Source of the DNA: an uncultured Clostridium sp.
Lineage (GTDB): Bacteria; Bacillota; Clostridia; Lachnospirales; Lachnospiraceae
Direction: 5' to 3'
NCBI GenBank assembly: GCA_947644195.1
Contig: CANRZB010000002.1
Span: forward strand, 98,889 to 162,888
Length of the DNA stretch: 64,000 nucleotides
Shown: positions 7,980 through 16,735 of the stretch, piece by piece
How positions within the stretch are numbered: position 1 is the stretch's first letter
How the letters are laid out: every line of letters starts with the position of its first letter
Made by a program: the position numbers and the translations under genes
The notes under the pieces: model-generated
Databases searched by the model: none
Told to the model about the DNA's origin: nothing
What the model saw: the letters and a program-made list of their open reading frames with translations, nothing else

Positions 7980-8083
7980 TTGTAAAAACTTTTCGAAACT
8001 TTTTAACAGAAATCATCGTTGCAAAAAATTTTCGAAACTTTTTAACAGAAACCATTGTTACAAAAACTTCCGAAATCCTTTTT
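7980..8083. repeat. 39-bp direct repeat array overlapping the DUF951 stop codon
   Basis: Copies begin at 7980, 8019 and 8058. The first two are full length and differ at only a few positions (both contain TTTTCGAAACTTTTTAACAG). The third is a partial, diverged copy and includes the stop codon and last codons of the DUF951 gene. The period of 39 is a whole number of codons. Confidence 0.85.
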
Positions 8084-8231
8084 CCACCTGTTTTCGAGGA
8101 AGCATTACCTGGCGTCCACAACCACGGCAGCGCAGCCGAATATCCATTCCCACACGCATCAGTTCCCATGCATTTTCCCCGCAGGGATGCGGCTTCTTCA
8201 TCTTAATAACATCTCCAACCTTTAATTCCAT
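8058..8231 (-). CDS. DUF951 family protein
   Basis: Small conserved Firmicutes protein of unknown biochemical role; the family often lies beside rpsF. The 57 residues include the signature KVGDVIKMKKPHPCGENAWE and RLRCRGCGRQVMLPRKQ, with three Cys (PHPCG and CRGCG) that could bind metal. The start at 8231 is chosen from family alignment and a weak GGATGG; an in-frame ATG 12 codons upstream lacks a Shine-Dalgarno. The product is slightly shorter than usual, and its last codons lie in a 39-bp repeat array, so the C-terminus may have been reshaped by repeat expansion. Confidence 0.85.
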   Translation of the reverse strand: MELKVGDVIKMKKPHPCGENAWELMRVGMDIRLRCRGCGRQVMLPRKQVEKGFRKFL

Positions 8232-8318
8232 GTTCCATCCATTTCTCGCATCCTTCTGCGCATCCATTCACATTTTGTCGGCAGCAAACAGACAGTAAGT
8301 ACTGCCTTACCTCTAACC

Positions 8319-10292
8319 TTATTCTTTGTTCATACGAATCCGGTGCACTTCCCGCAAAGCCCCATAATATGGCGTAATCTCTTTTGAAACTGTATCTGTA
8401 GCAATCCGGTCAGAACTCATCAACCATACCTGTCTAGACTGGTATGCCGGAATCTCCACCGCCCACTCTGACAGAATGTGATAAACTGCATCGGTTGTTT
8501 TAATCCGGCTTTCTGCCTTAACACGCTGCCCTACCTTGGCAAGCTTCTTATCCAATCTAGCATCAACAATACCCGTCAATGACGCCTTATTTACCGTTCC
8601 CTTTTCCGCTTGACCATATTGCAGCATAAGCTCAGGATCTAAGTCCAGACGGTCTGTTCCGCACCAAATCTGCTGTTTTCCGCTCTGCAACTGCTCCTTC
8701 ATCACCGTATCGTCCGTAATCTGAGTGATATTCAATATAATCCCTAACTCCTGCAAATCCTCAGCAGCGGCAATCATCGTTCCATACAGAGGATTCTGCT
8801 CCCCCCCCTGCATCCATACGGTAAATTCCACAGTACCACCCAGAGGTACATTCGCTATCTTTCCCTCTGCCACGGTATATCCGGCAGCCTCCAAAAAATC
8901 CAGCGCTGTCTCTTTTGCTTTTTTCCGTTTGATCTCTATGTCATCATCCGGTCGATATATCCGCTCTCCCTCTGCATTAAAAGCAAATGCTGTCTCGTCC
9001 TCTCCATATTGTTTCGGCGACAGCCAGGAGTCCATCGAAACTGGTGTATTTACCAATGACAATAACTCACCATATTCACTCTGTCCCATCCCCCGGCATG
9101 CACTAATCACAGTCGCCAACGCCCTTCGCAATGCCAAGGAAGCATCACTAAAACCACTGGTCCCCACCTTGACTTGTGCAGAATTCATACAAATATAACG
9201 GTAAGAAGAATCCGTCATAAATCTGGTTTCCAGTGTCTTGCCATCCAGCTTGCCATTATCATTCGCAGCCATGATCGTTTCCAAATCTTCCCGCGCTATT
9301 GGTGTCAAAACCATATCTACCGTATCACCCGTTATCTCTGAAACCATTGCCGCAGTATCCGGGGAATTCCCCGAAGCCAATTTTGTCATATCCTCCAGAT
9401 AGAGATAAGCAGTCTCTGGACATTCCTGAAAATAAAGTTCATTGGCCGCGTAATAGGCGACGTCATTTTCAAATTTAACAAAACGGTAAGGGCCGGCACC
9501 CATAGGAGAATTTTTATTTGCCCGCAGTGAAGATAAGTCTCCCCTGGTAAAACCAAATTGTCCCGCTTCGTATTGATATTTTGTAGTGTCACCATAATAA
9601 TGCAGTGCACATACCGGAATTCTCAGCTTGTCTAACATCTTCTGGTCAAATCCATCCGTTTCGATACGCAATTCATAGTCACTGATTCTGCGAATACCGG
9701 AAATGGTATCTGCTTTTTTCTTTTGATACTTTTTCAGGCCCTGTATCTGGCTTTTTTTCAATAAGGAAGGTCCCGTGTAATCCTTATCACAAAAGGCATA
9801 CAGCGTAAAAATTACATCATCAATAGTAATCGGTTCCCCGTCGCTAAACAGCAAATCATCCCGCAGAGTGATTTTGTATACCGTATATCCAGCCTTGCGC
9901 TTATATCTGACCTTGACATCCGCAATACCAAAATATGTCTCCTCCTGACCATTATACTTCCTCTGCTCCCCATCAATACCTTGTTCGACGATCCGCCCTG
10001 TACGATCTCTGTCGAAGAGCATTACCTGCGTCAACTCCACCGCCTGACGGTCTGCCTCCGTTTCTGCCATAAAAGGATTAAATTTTTTATCAAAATGGCT
10101 GCATCCCACGCGGAGCGGCACATCGGAGGAAGCCGACCCTTTGCCTCCTGCAGTCGTAGTACCGTTTTTTACCTCCGCCGTAGTTTTCACTTTTGGTTTG
10201 GCTGCCTTTTTATGCTTTCCACAAGCCGATGTTGTCATTACCAGGGTTACCATTACCGTTAAAACAGCTAGGTATTTCACCAATCGCCTCAT
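8319..10292 (-). CDS. Oligopeptide/nickel-type ABC transporter substrate-binding lipoprotein (SBP_bac_5)
   Basis: Extracellular solute receptor of cluster C (DppA/OppA-like). A basic N-terminus and hydrophobic core lead to lipobox TTSAC, with the lipid-modified Cys near residue 24. The spacer is Lys-rich. The large domain includes VYKITLRDDLLFSDGEPITIDDVIFT, the most conserved stretch of SBP_bac_5. At 657 residues it is longer than typical OppA. The start at 10292 has AGGAGG 6 bases upstream; an earlier in-frame ATG would add 17 basic residues. No permease or ATPase gene is adjacent, so it is an orphan receptor that must share a transporter encoded elsewhere or act as a sensor. Confidence 0.88.
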   Translation of the reverse strand: MRRLVKYLAVLTVMVTLVMTTSACGKHKKAAKPKVKTTAEVKNGTTTAGGKGSASSDVPLRVGCSHFDKKFNPFMAETEADRQAVELTQVMLFDRDRTGRIVEQGIDGEQRKYNGQEETYFGIADVKVRYKRKAGYTVYKITLRDDLLFSDGEPITIDDVIFTLYAFCDKDYTGPSLLKKSQIQGLKKYQKKKADTISGIRRISDYELRIETDGFDQKMLDKLRIPVCALHYYGDTTKYQYEAGQFGFTRGDLSSLRANKNSPMGAGPYRFVKFENDVAYYAANELYFQECPETAYLYLEDMTKLASGNSPDTAAMVSEITGDTVDMVLTPIAREDLETIMAANDNGKLDGKTLETRFMTDSSYRYICMNSAQVKVGTSGFSDASLALRRALATVISACRGMGQSEYGELLSLVNTPVSMDSWLSPKQYGEDETAFAFNAEGERIYRPDDDIEIKRKKAKETALDFLEAAGYTVAEGKIANVPLGGTVEFTVWMQGGEQNPLYGTMIAAAEDLQELGIILNITQITDDTVMKEQLQSGKQQIWCGTDRLDLDPELMLQYGQAEKGTVNKASLTGIVDARLDKKLAKVGQRVKAESRIKTTDAVYHILSEWAVEIPAYQSRQVWLMSSDRIATDTVSKEITPYYGALREVHRIRMNKE

Positions 10293-10343
10293 ACTTGCCC
10301 TCCTGCTTCTATTTTTATTCCTCTTCTTATTCCAATAATCCAT

Positions 10344-10820
10344 GTAGTTTATTTGATGTTGGGTTCAAAAAGTATTTTTACCTCAGCATCATTATATTGA
10401 ATTATCTCCCATTCAGCAATAGTTACATACGAAAAAGTGACCCTATGCGGGTCACTTTTTCCATTCTCGTCCATATATTTTCCGTCTACTCCCTACCACG
10501 CTACATACGCACTACGCACGCCCCAGCGTCTACGCCCAATATTATGTCTGTTCTTTTACATGTATCAGACGCCTTCTCGGGGATAGGCGAAAATGTCATT
10601 CTCCCATCCATCTTATAGATCTCAAAACATTTTCGCATAAATAAATTTAACATAGAATGTCACATTTTGCAAGCGAAATTTGACAATTTGTTGATCTTTT
10701 TTACAATTTATGGCAAAATATTGGCATATTTTACCCTTTTTGTCTGAAACCGATCGAAAATCTTACAAAATCGAAATACTAATAAAGTTTATCATTTTCC
10801 ATCTCACTGCCTTTTTTTGC
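10344..10820. other. Intergenic region without convincing gene
   Basis: About 480 bases between the orphan binding protein and the CAP-like cluster. It holds the hairpin at 10431-10461 and a 9-bp inverted repeat GCGAAAATG/CATTTTCGC flanking about 10588-10638. Short open frames lack Shine-Dalgarno sites or family resemblance. Confidence 0.6.
10431..10461. terminator. Bidirectional terminator-like hairpin
   Basis: A perfect 13-bp inverted repeat GAAAAAGTGACCC/GGGTCACTTTTTC with a 5-base loop gives a T-run on either strand. On the minus strand it lies about 360 bases after the first CAP-like gene and before the orphan binding protein. Confidence 0.75.
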
Positions 10821-12932
10821 TTAAAGCTCATCCACATAGTCTACTGCCACATAGGTATGTTTGCCGTATGACGCCATTCCAATACCTACATAGCAAAATT
10901 TTGTATTAGTCAGATAGGTGTAGAAAGCATCCAACTCAATCAGAGAATTGGCAAAACTAATGGCATCCGCCGCATCATAGTAACAGCTCTCACCCCATTC
11001 CATCGGATCAACATTACAAGCAAACATGGCATTAAATAAAGTGTCTCCACTCCGGGAATTAATCTTAGAAGCTGTAATGGTATTACAATAGTCCTGAGCA
11101 CATTTCGCCAGACCAGTGTGTAACTGGTAGACACTGATTGAGCGATACGCACGAAATGCATTGAGCATATGTCCCATCTCTGTGGCAATGCTGGCGGTTA
11201 CCGTCGCATCATAGGATACATTAGTGGTTGTACCATAGATCATATCCTCTGCCTGTGCGACCTTGGAAGTGTCATAGACCTGAATACTATAAATCGTATT
11301 ATCTCCTAGAGCATCATAGAACACATAGGCCATTTCCGTTCCAGCTCCAGCCGATTTCTTTGCTCCAATCTTTCCGGATGTCGTTTTATAATCACTGCTG
11401 TTCAGCCAACCGCTGCCTAAGTTATTTCCATTCTGTCCTGCTGTCACACTACCAAAACTCATAGATCTTCCAATCCCATAAATTCCTGCCACTTTACCAT
11501 CCTTGAGATAGATCAGCAGATATTCACTGTAATTGGAAGAATGAAATGCTATCGTATCAAATCCTTGCGGTGATTTTCCGGTACGGTATCCTGATCCCAA
11601 TACTGCCTTTGCCGCCGCTTCTGTCATACCAATCGCCAGCTTTTTCGACCCCATGGTAAATACCGTCGCACCCGCTGGAAGCCCTGTGTCCGGCGTTGGT
11701 GTTGGCGTCACTGTTGGTGTCGGTGTCGGCGCTTTCGTCGGTGTGGCCGTTGGCGCCGCTGTTGGCGCTTTCGTCGGCGTCGGCGTTGGTTTCGCTGTCG
11801 GCTTTATCGTGGGTGTGGCCGTTGGCGCTTTGGTCGGCGCCGTCGTTGGTTTCGCTGTCGGCTTTATCGTCGGTGTGGCCGTTGGTGCCTTGGTCGGTGC
11901 CGTCGTTGGTTTCGCTGTCGGTTTTATCGTCGGTGTAGCCGTTGGTGCCTTGGTTGGCGCCGTCGTTGGTTTCGCTGTCGGCTTTATTGTCGGTGTGGCC
12001 GTTGGCGCTTTCGTTGGTGCCGTCGTCGGCTTCACTGTTGGTTTTATTGTCGGTGTAGCCGTTGGCGCTTTCGTTGGTGCCGTCGTTGGCTTTGCTGTCG
12101 GTTTTATTGTCGGTGTGGCCGTAACCCATGGCACTGGCGTTTGCCACGGCACCGGCGTATAACCCGGCTCCTCTGTTGCCCACGGTACTGGCGTTTCCCA
12201 TGGCACCGGCGTGACATCTGGCTCTTCCGTTGCCCACGGTGCTGGTGTTTCCCACGGTACCGGCGTGTAACCTGGCTCCTCTGTCGCCCATGGTGCTGGC
12301 GTTTCATCCGGCTTCTCTGTTGCCCATGGCACTGACGTCTCCCATGGTATTGGTGTTTCTTCTGGTTCTTCCGTTGTCCACGGCGCCTGTGTTTCCCATG
12401 GTGCCGATGTATCATTTGGTTTTTCCGTTACCCATGGTGCAGAAGAAGTTCCTGGTTCCTTAGTTTTCTTTGGAATCTCTGTTTCTCCCGGTTTTGGCGA
12501 CTCTTCGGACGCTGGAGTGGAAGTTGGTTCCTCTTCATGATCACTGTCATCGTCAGAATAGTCTGGATCTTCCTCAGAATCCGTACCCTTATCTTCTGAT
12601 TCTGTTGATTTTTTTGCTTCCACTGTAACTTTGCAAACATATTTTTTCTTCCTGATCTTTGCAATAATCCTGGTCTTTCCTTTTTTCTTGGCTTTAACTA
12701 GACCCGTCTTATTGACAGTAGCGATCTTTTTGTTGGCAGAAGACCATTTCACCTTCTTTTTATTATTCTTCAACTTGAGCTTAACTGTCTTCCCTACTTT
12801 TATTTTTACTGATGTTTTATTTAACTTTGGCTTCTTTGCTGCATTAACGGAAACGGGTGTGCAAGTGCAGATTAATGTTATAACCAGCAGCCAGCTCATC
12901 AGCCGTTTTACCATTCTCCTCGTGTTATTCAT
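10821..12932 (-). CDS. Secreted Ig-like / Thr-Pro repeat / CAP-like protein, paralog 1
   Basis: Exported protein of unknown substrate, probably wall- or polymer-associated. Order: signal peptide (about 1-32), lysine-rich Ig-like module (about 33-108, with KVKWSSANKKIATV), acidic spacer, tryptophan-rich repeats of the TPVPWETPAPWATEEP type (about 165-268), then six 20-residue Thr/Pro/Lys repeats (PTIKPTAKPTTAPT type). The C-terminal part (about 415-703) resembles a CAP-associated N-terminal domain plus a divergent CAP/SCP domain (EMGHMLNAFRAYRS, CAQDYC, final YVAVDY). It is the last gene of a four-gene set with two paralogs and ybaK. GAGG precedes the ATG. Classic CAP His/Glu residues are not obvious, so enzymatic activity is doubtful. 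Confidence 0.8.
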   Translation of the reverse strand: MNNTRRMVKRLMSWLLVITLICTCTPVSVNAAKKPKLNKTSVKIKVGKTVKLKLKNNKKKVKWSSANKKIATVNKTGLVKAKKKGKTRIIAKIRKKKYVCKVTVEAKKSTESEDKGTDSEEDPDYSDDDSDHEEEPTSTPASEESPKPGETEIPKKTKEPGTSSAPWVTEKPNDTSAPWETQAPWTTEEPEETPIPWETSVPWATEKPDETPAPWATEEPGYTPVPWETPAPWATEEPDVTPVPWETPVPWATEEPGYTPVPWQTPVPWVTATPTIKPTAKPTTAPTKAPTATPTIKPTVKPTTAPTKAPTATPTIKPTAKPTTAPTKAPTATPTIKPTAKPTTAPTKAPTATPTIKPTAKPTTAPTKAPTATPTIKPTAKPTPTPTKAPTAAPTATPTKAPTPTPTVTPTPTPDTGLPAGATVFTMGSKKLAIGMTEAAAKAVLGSGYRTGKSPQGFDTIAFHSSNYSEYLLIYLKDGKVAGIYGIGRSMSFGSVTAGQNGNNLGSGWLNSSDYKTTSGKIGAKKSAGAGTEMAYVFYDALGDNTIYSIQVYDTSKVAQAEDMIYGTTTNVSYDATVTASIATEMGHMLNAFRAYRSISVYQLHTGLAKCAQDYCNTITASKINSRSGDTLFNAMFACNVDPMEWGESCYYDAADAISFANSLIELDAFYTYLTNTKFCYVGIGMASYGKHTYVAVDYVDEL
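11690..12450. repeat. Two adjacent in-gene minisatellites encoding the CAP paralog 1 linker
   Basis: About 11700-12120 encodes near-identical 20-residue Thr/Pro/Lys units (60 bp). About 12120-12450 encodes PW-rich units. All indels are in frame. On the plus strand these repeats also produce long spurious open frames (GVAVGAFVGAV-type), which are not genes. Confidence 0.85.
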
Positions 12933-12966
12933 GCAAACCTCTTTTCCATCAAATTAATAATTTGAT

Positions 12967-13455
12967 TCAAACCGTTGATTTGATTACATCCCCAAAAATA
13001 CCATCCGTTACTCTTGCCAAATCCTGTGGTGTGACGATAATCTGCACCCCACGTTTCCCACCGCTGATTGCAACCTCTGCTTGCTGCAAGGCACTTTCCT
13101 GTATTACTGTCGGATATGGTTTCTTCATGCCGATCGGTGTACAACCGCCTCTGATATATCCTGTAATCTGTGTAATCTCTTTCACAGGCAGCATTTCCAA
13201 ACTTTTTTCTCCTACGGTCCGAGATGCCTTCTTCATATCCAATTCCCGATGGACTGGAATGACAAACACATAATACTGCTTACTTTTCCCCTGTGTGACC
13301 AACGTTTTAAAGGTCATCTCATAATCTTGTCCCAGTCGGTCCGCCACCGTAATTCCATCAATAAACTCTACACAATCATAAGTACAAAGCTGATACGGGA
13401 TATCGGCCCGATCCAGGATGCGCATAGCATTGGTTTTCGTTTCCTTAGATTTCAT
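12967..13455 (-). CDS. ybaK: YbaK/EbsC-family aminoacyl-tRNA deacylase (Cys-tRNA(Pro) deacylase)
   Basis: Trans-editing enzyme that hydrolyses mischarged Cys-tRNA(Pro) or related tRNAs. About 162 residues long, with the family landmarks FKTLVTQG (the conserved Lys), KKASRTVGEKSLEML, the Gly-rich loop GYIRGGCTPIGMKK and the late ISGGKRGVQI. The start is ATG at 13455 (or 13461), inside the last codons of CAP-like paralog 2. GGTGG within the upstream gene acts as Shine-Dalgarno, so translation is probably coupled. Its position between two CAP-like paralogs is functionally unexplained and may reflect a duplication around it. Confidence 0.92.
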   Translation of the reverse strand: MKSKETKTNAMRILDRADIPYQLCTYDCVEFIDGITVADRLGQDYEMTFKTLVTQGKSKQYYVFVIPVHRELDMKKASRTVGEKSLEMLPVKEITQITGYIRGGCTPIGMKKPYPTVIQESALQQAEVAISGGKRGVQIIVTPQDLARVTDGIFGDVIKSTV

Positions 13456-15034
13456 CGACATAATCCACCGCCAAATAAGTATGCTTGCCACTCGATGCCA
13501 CGCCAACTCCAATATAAGCAAAGTTCGATGCATCTGCACCGGCAAGCTGTGGATAAAAATTCTCCAATTCAATCAGAGAATTAGCAAAACTAATGGCATC
13601 CGCCGCATCATAATAACAACATTCTCCCCAATTCATTGGATCAACACCACTCGCTAACATCGCCTCCAATAAAACATCAGGATTACGCGGGTCAATTTTG
13701 GTAGCATTAATGGTACTGCAATAATTTTTTGCGCATTGCATCAATCCATCGTTCAAATAATAGGCCCCCAGCGAACGATAGACTCGAAATGCATTCAACA
13801 TACATCCAATTTCTACTGCAATAGAATCCGTTACTTCCGAATCGTAAGACAAGTTCTCGGTCATATAAATCATATCATTATCCTTATCTTTGACCTTTCC
13901 CGGATCAAAAACCTGAATACAATAAATGCCATTATCCGCCAAAGCATCATAGAACGCATATACCATTTCCGTACCAGAAATAGCACATTTCTTTGCCCCA
14001 ACCTTTCCGGAATCCGTTTTATATCCACTAATATTCATCCAACTGCCACTCAAGTTATTGCCATTATCCCCCGCTTTTGCATCTCCAAAGCTCATACTTC
14101 TGCTGATACCGCAGATACCGGCTACCGAAGCATCCTTGAGATAAATTAGGAGATATTCACTGTAATCCTTAGTATTATAAGCAATGGTCTCGAAACCTTG
14201 CGGTGATTTTCCGGTACGGATCTCCTGTTCGGAAGAAGAACCTAATACTTTATATACATCTGTCTCGGACATCCCGATTGCCAACTTCCTGGCGCCCATC
14301 GTAAATACGGTGGCCCCTGATGGCAACACCACCTCCTGTCCAGGATTCTCCGGTGTAGGTGTTACCACTGGTTCTGGCGTATTGCCCGGTATCACTGGTT
14401 CCGGCGTCGTTCCTGGTTCCTGGGTTTTTTCTGGTTTCGGGGTATTTCCCGGCTCAGAAGTAGTACCTGGTTTCGGCGTCGTTCCCGGCTCTACTGTGCC
14501 TCCTGGATTCGAGGTCGTTCCTGGTTCCTGTGTGATCCCTGGGTACTTGGTACTTCCTGGATCAAGAGTCATTCCTGGGTCTGTGGTATTCCCCGGCTCC
14601 GATGTCGGCATTTCCGTATTTACCGGCGGCTGTGTTTGCGGAGCTGGCGTAACATCATCCCCAACCGGGTCATTATCCTCCGCACTGGAATCATTGATCT
14701 TTGCTTTCACTTTGATTTTGCAGACCAATTTCTTCTTACCAATCTTGGCAGCAACCTTAGCCGTTCCTGCCTTTTTTCCCTGAACAACCACACTGGACTT
14801 TTTCTTTTTTTTCAGCGAGATAAACTTCTTCCCAGACTGAATCGTCCACTTTGCCTTTTTGTTTGTGCCTTTTACCTTAAGCGTGACTTTTTTTCCTACT
14901 CGAACCACCGCAGAAGTCTTGTTTAATTTTGGCTTCTTTGCCGCTTCTGCAGAAATCGGCATACTGGCACAAACCAATACCACAGTCAGCAGGTAACTAA
15001 GCATCCGTTTCACTGTTTTTCTGCTCTTTTTCAT
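13445..15034 (-). CDS. Secreted Ig-like / PG-repeat / CAP-like protein, paralog 2
   Basis: Same plan as its neighbours: signal peptide (about 1-32), lysine-rich Ig-like module (about 33-112, KKAKWTIQSGKKFIS), a Pro/Gly/Thr linker with repeated EPGTT/PKPG units (about 130-235), and a C-terminal CAP-associated plus CAP-like region (about 243-529). The closing part retains GCMLNAFRVYRSLGAYYLN, CAKNYCSTI and CCYYDAADAISFANSLIELE, closely matching the other two. No metal-ligand His of canonical CAP proteins is evident. The gene lies 137 bases after paralog 3, and its stop region contains the start of ybaK. Confidence 0.8.
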   Translation of the reverse strand: MKKSRKTVKRMLSYLLTVVLVCASMPISAEAAKKPKLNKTSAVVRVGKKVTLKVKGTNKKAKWTIQSGKKFISLKKKKKSSVVVQGKKAGTAKVAAKIGKKKLVCKIKVKAKINDSSAEDNDPVGDDVTPAPQTQPPVNTEMPTSEPGNTTDPGMTLDPGSTKYPGITQEPGTTSNPGGTVEPGTTPKPGTTSEPGNTPKPEKTQEPGTTPEPVIPGNTPEPVVTPTPENPGQEVVLPSGATVFTMGARKLAIGMSETDVYKVLGSSSEQEIRTGKSPQGFETIAYNTKDYSEYLLIYLKDASVAGICGISRSMSFGDAKAGDNGNNLSGSWMNISGYKTDSGKVGAKKCAISGTEMVYAFYDALADNGIYCIQVFDPGKVKDKDNDMIYMTENLSYDSEVTDSIAVEIGCMLNAFRVYRSLGAYYLNDGLMQCAKNYCSTINATKIDPRNPDVLLEAMLASGVDPMNWGECCYYDAADAISFANSLIELENFYPQLAGADASNFAYIGVGVASSGKHTYLAVDYVDEI

Positions 15035-15110
15035 ACTTTACCCTCTCTTCCGTCATTCCAGTAATTAATTCATTGCTCCTTTTGATATCCCACACTAATC
15101 GCACGGTGCA

Positions 15111-15169
15111 CAGACTAGTACAGCGAAAGTGTCAGTTATTTCGTATTCGTTGTACTAGTCTGCTGACAC
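15111..15169 (-). other. Interleaved inverted repeats after CAP-like paralog 3
   Basis: CAGACTAGTACA (15111-15122) pairs perfectly with TGTACTAGTCTG (15151-15162). GTGTCAG (15129-15135) pairs with CTGACAC (15163-15169). The two stems cannot both form as simple hairpins, which suggests a pseudoknot or alternative structures between the stop of paralog 3 and paralog 2. No T-run follows. Confidence 0.6.
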
Positions 15170-15171
15170 AT

Positions 15172-16470
15172 TTATTGAATCGTATCTGCATAGTCTAGTG
15201 CCAGATAACTCTGTTTTCCGTTCGTTGCCATTCCCACTCCAATATAGGAATACTTTGATGCCTCTGCACCGGCTAACTGTGGATAAAAAGACTCTAGACC
15301 AATCAGAGAATTGGCAAAACTAACGGCATCAGCAGCTCCATAATAGCATACTTCCCCCCATGCCATAGGATCCACTCCTTGCCCCTGCATTGCCTGCAAC
15401 AAAGGATCCGGTTGGCGGGAATCAATTTTTTTGCTGTCCGCTGTGTTGCAATAATTCTGAGCGCATTTTGCCAAACCACTATTCAAATAGTAGGCACCAA
15501 GTGAACGGCTTACACGAAATGCATTGAGCATATGACCGGTTTCTGCCGCAATAGAGCTGGTTACTACAGAATCGTAGCTCAGGTTCTCCGTCATGTAAAT
15601 CATATCATGATCCACATCTTTGACCAAAGTAGGATCAAAAACCTGGATACAATAAATGTTGTTATCTCCCAATGCATCAAAAAATGCATATGCCATTTCA
15701 TTAAAAGACAACTTTTTCTTTTTCGCTGCCACAATACCGGAGGTAGTCTTGTAATCGTTAACAATTCTCCAATCAGCACTTAAATTATTTCCGTTTCCTC
15801 CAGCGATCACATCTCCATAACTCATCGTTTTTCCAATACCGCAAATGCCTGTTACCTTACTATTTTGAAGGTAGATTAACAGGTACTCCTGATAGTTCTC
15901 CATATTAAATGCGATGGTGTCAAATCCTTGTGGTGATTTTCCTTTCCGAATTTCCTGATTCGACAGAGTTCCCAAAACCGTGTTCACATCCTGCTCCGTC
16001 ATCCCGACTGCCAATTTTTTACTGCCTATCGTAAACACCGTAGCTCCCGTTGGCAAAGGCACATTCTGCCCAGGTGTACCGGTAACCGGTTTCTTTCCGT
16101 CCTGTGTTCCCGTGTTCGGTTTCTGTGAGGAAGTCCCGGAAGACTTCTTCGTTACCTTAATCTTACAGACCAGTTTCTTTTTTCCTACTTTCGCCTGCAC
16201 CTTAGCTGTCCCCGCTTTTTTTGCTTTCACGACAGCGCTGGTTTTCTTCTTGTTTGTGAGGGAAATATATTTCTTGCCAGATTTTATGGACCATTTCACC
16301 TTCTTTTTCGTGTTTTTCACCTGCAATTTTACTTTCTTGCCAACTTTCAAAGATACACTCTTTTTATTGAGTTTTATCTTCTTTGCGGCAGATGCCTTCT
16401 GTGGTATGTAAGCTGTAACTACAAGCAGTAATGCCAGACATAAGACCATCATGCGCCTCATTATTTTCAT
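15172..16470 (-). CDS. Secreted Ig-like / CAP-like protein, paralog 3 (short linker)
   Basis: The first transcribed and most compact of three paralogs. It has a signal peptide (about 1-28), a lysine-rich Ig-like module (about 29-107, KKVKWSIKSGKKYIS), a linker of only about 35 residues and the CAP-associated plus CAP-like region (about 145-432). The start at 16470 has AAAGGAG 8 bases upstream. An earlier in-frame ATG at 16515 would coincide with the predicted transcription start and is rejected. Absence of the long repeat linker suggests this is closest to the ancestral form. Function is not known; a surface or secreted role is inferred. Confidence 0.8.
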   Translation of the reverse strand: MKIMRRMMVLCLALLLVVTAYIPQKASAAKKIKLNKKSVSLKVGKKVKLQVKNTKKKVKWSIKSGKKYISLTNKKKTSAVVKAKKAGTAKVQAKVGKKKLVCKIKVTKKSSGTSSQKPNTGTQDGKKPVTGTPGQNVPLPTGATVFTIGSKKLAVGMTEQDVNTVLGTLSNQEIRKGKSPQGFDTIAFNMENYQEYLLIYLQNSKVTGICGIGKTMSYGDVIAGGNGNNLSADWRIVNDYKTTSGIVAAKKKKLSFNEMAYAFFDALGDNNIYCIQVFDPTLVKDVDHDMIYMTENLSYDSVVTSSIAAETGHMLNAFRVSRSLGAYYLNSGLAKCAQNYCNTADSKKIDSRQPDPLLQAMQGQGVDPMAWGEVCYYGAADAVSFANSLIGLESFYPQLAGAEASKYSYIGVGMATNGKQSYLALDYADTIQ

Positions 16471-16520
16471 CCCCAATACTCCTTTCCTGTGCCAAAACAA
16501 AAACCTAGTCTCCATCTTTT

Positions 16521-16549
16521 ATTATAGCATTTTTCAGAAAGGCTGACTA
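16521..16549 (-). promoter_or_regulatory. Promoter of the CAP-like cluster
   Basis: TAGTCA (16544-16549), 17-base spacer and TATAAT (16521-16526) on the minus strand. Confidence 0.6.
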
Positions 16550-16735
16550 CACCCAAATCATTGAATTTACTTACTTGTTATCCTATGGAAGCCTATTACA
16601 AATGACAACAAGTAACTGCCGCTTGGGAGGTGCTTTGAAAACCACATGGAACCCGCTTGGATTTCTGCCCACTTTGTGATACACTTGAAATTCAGATTAT
16701 GAGAGACTTAACCACACATATCTAGGAGGAATTTC

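Noticed and set aside
10504..10618. 36-codon minus-strand frame between the binding protein and CAP cluster
   Set aside because: No Shine-Dalgarno, skewed composition and no recognisable motif.
11653..12162. Plus-strand open frame of Gly/Val/Ala repeats opposite the CAP paralog 1 linker
   Set aside because: It is the reverse reading of the minus-strand repeat, with no Shine-Dalgarno and no complexity of its own.
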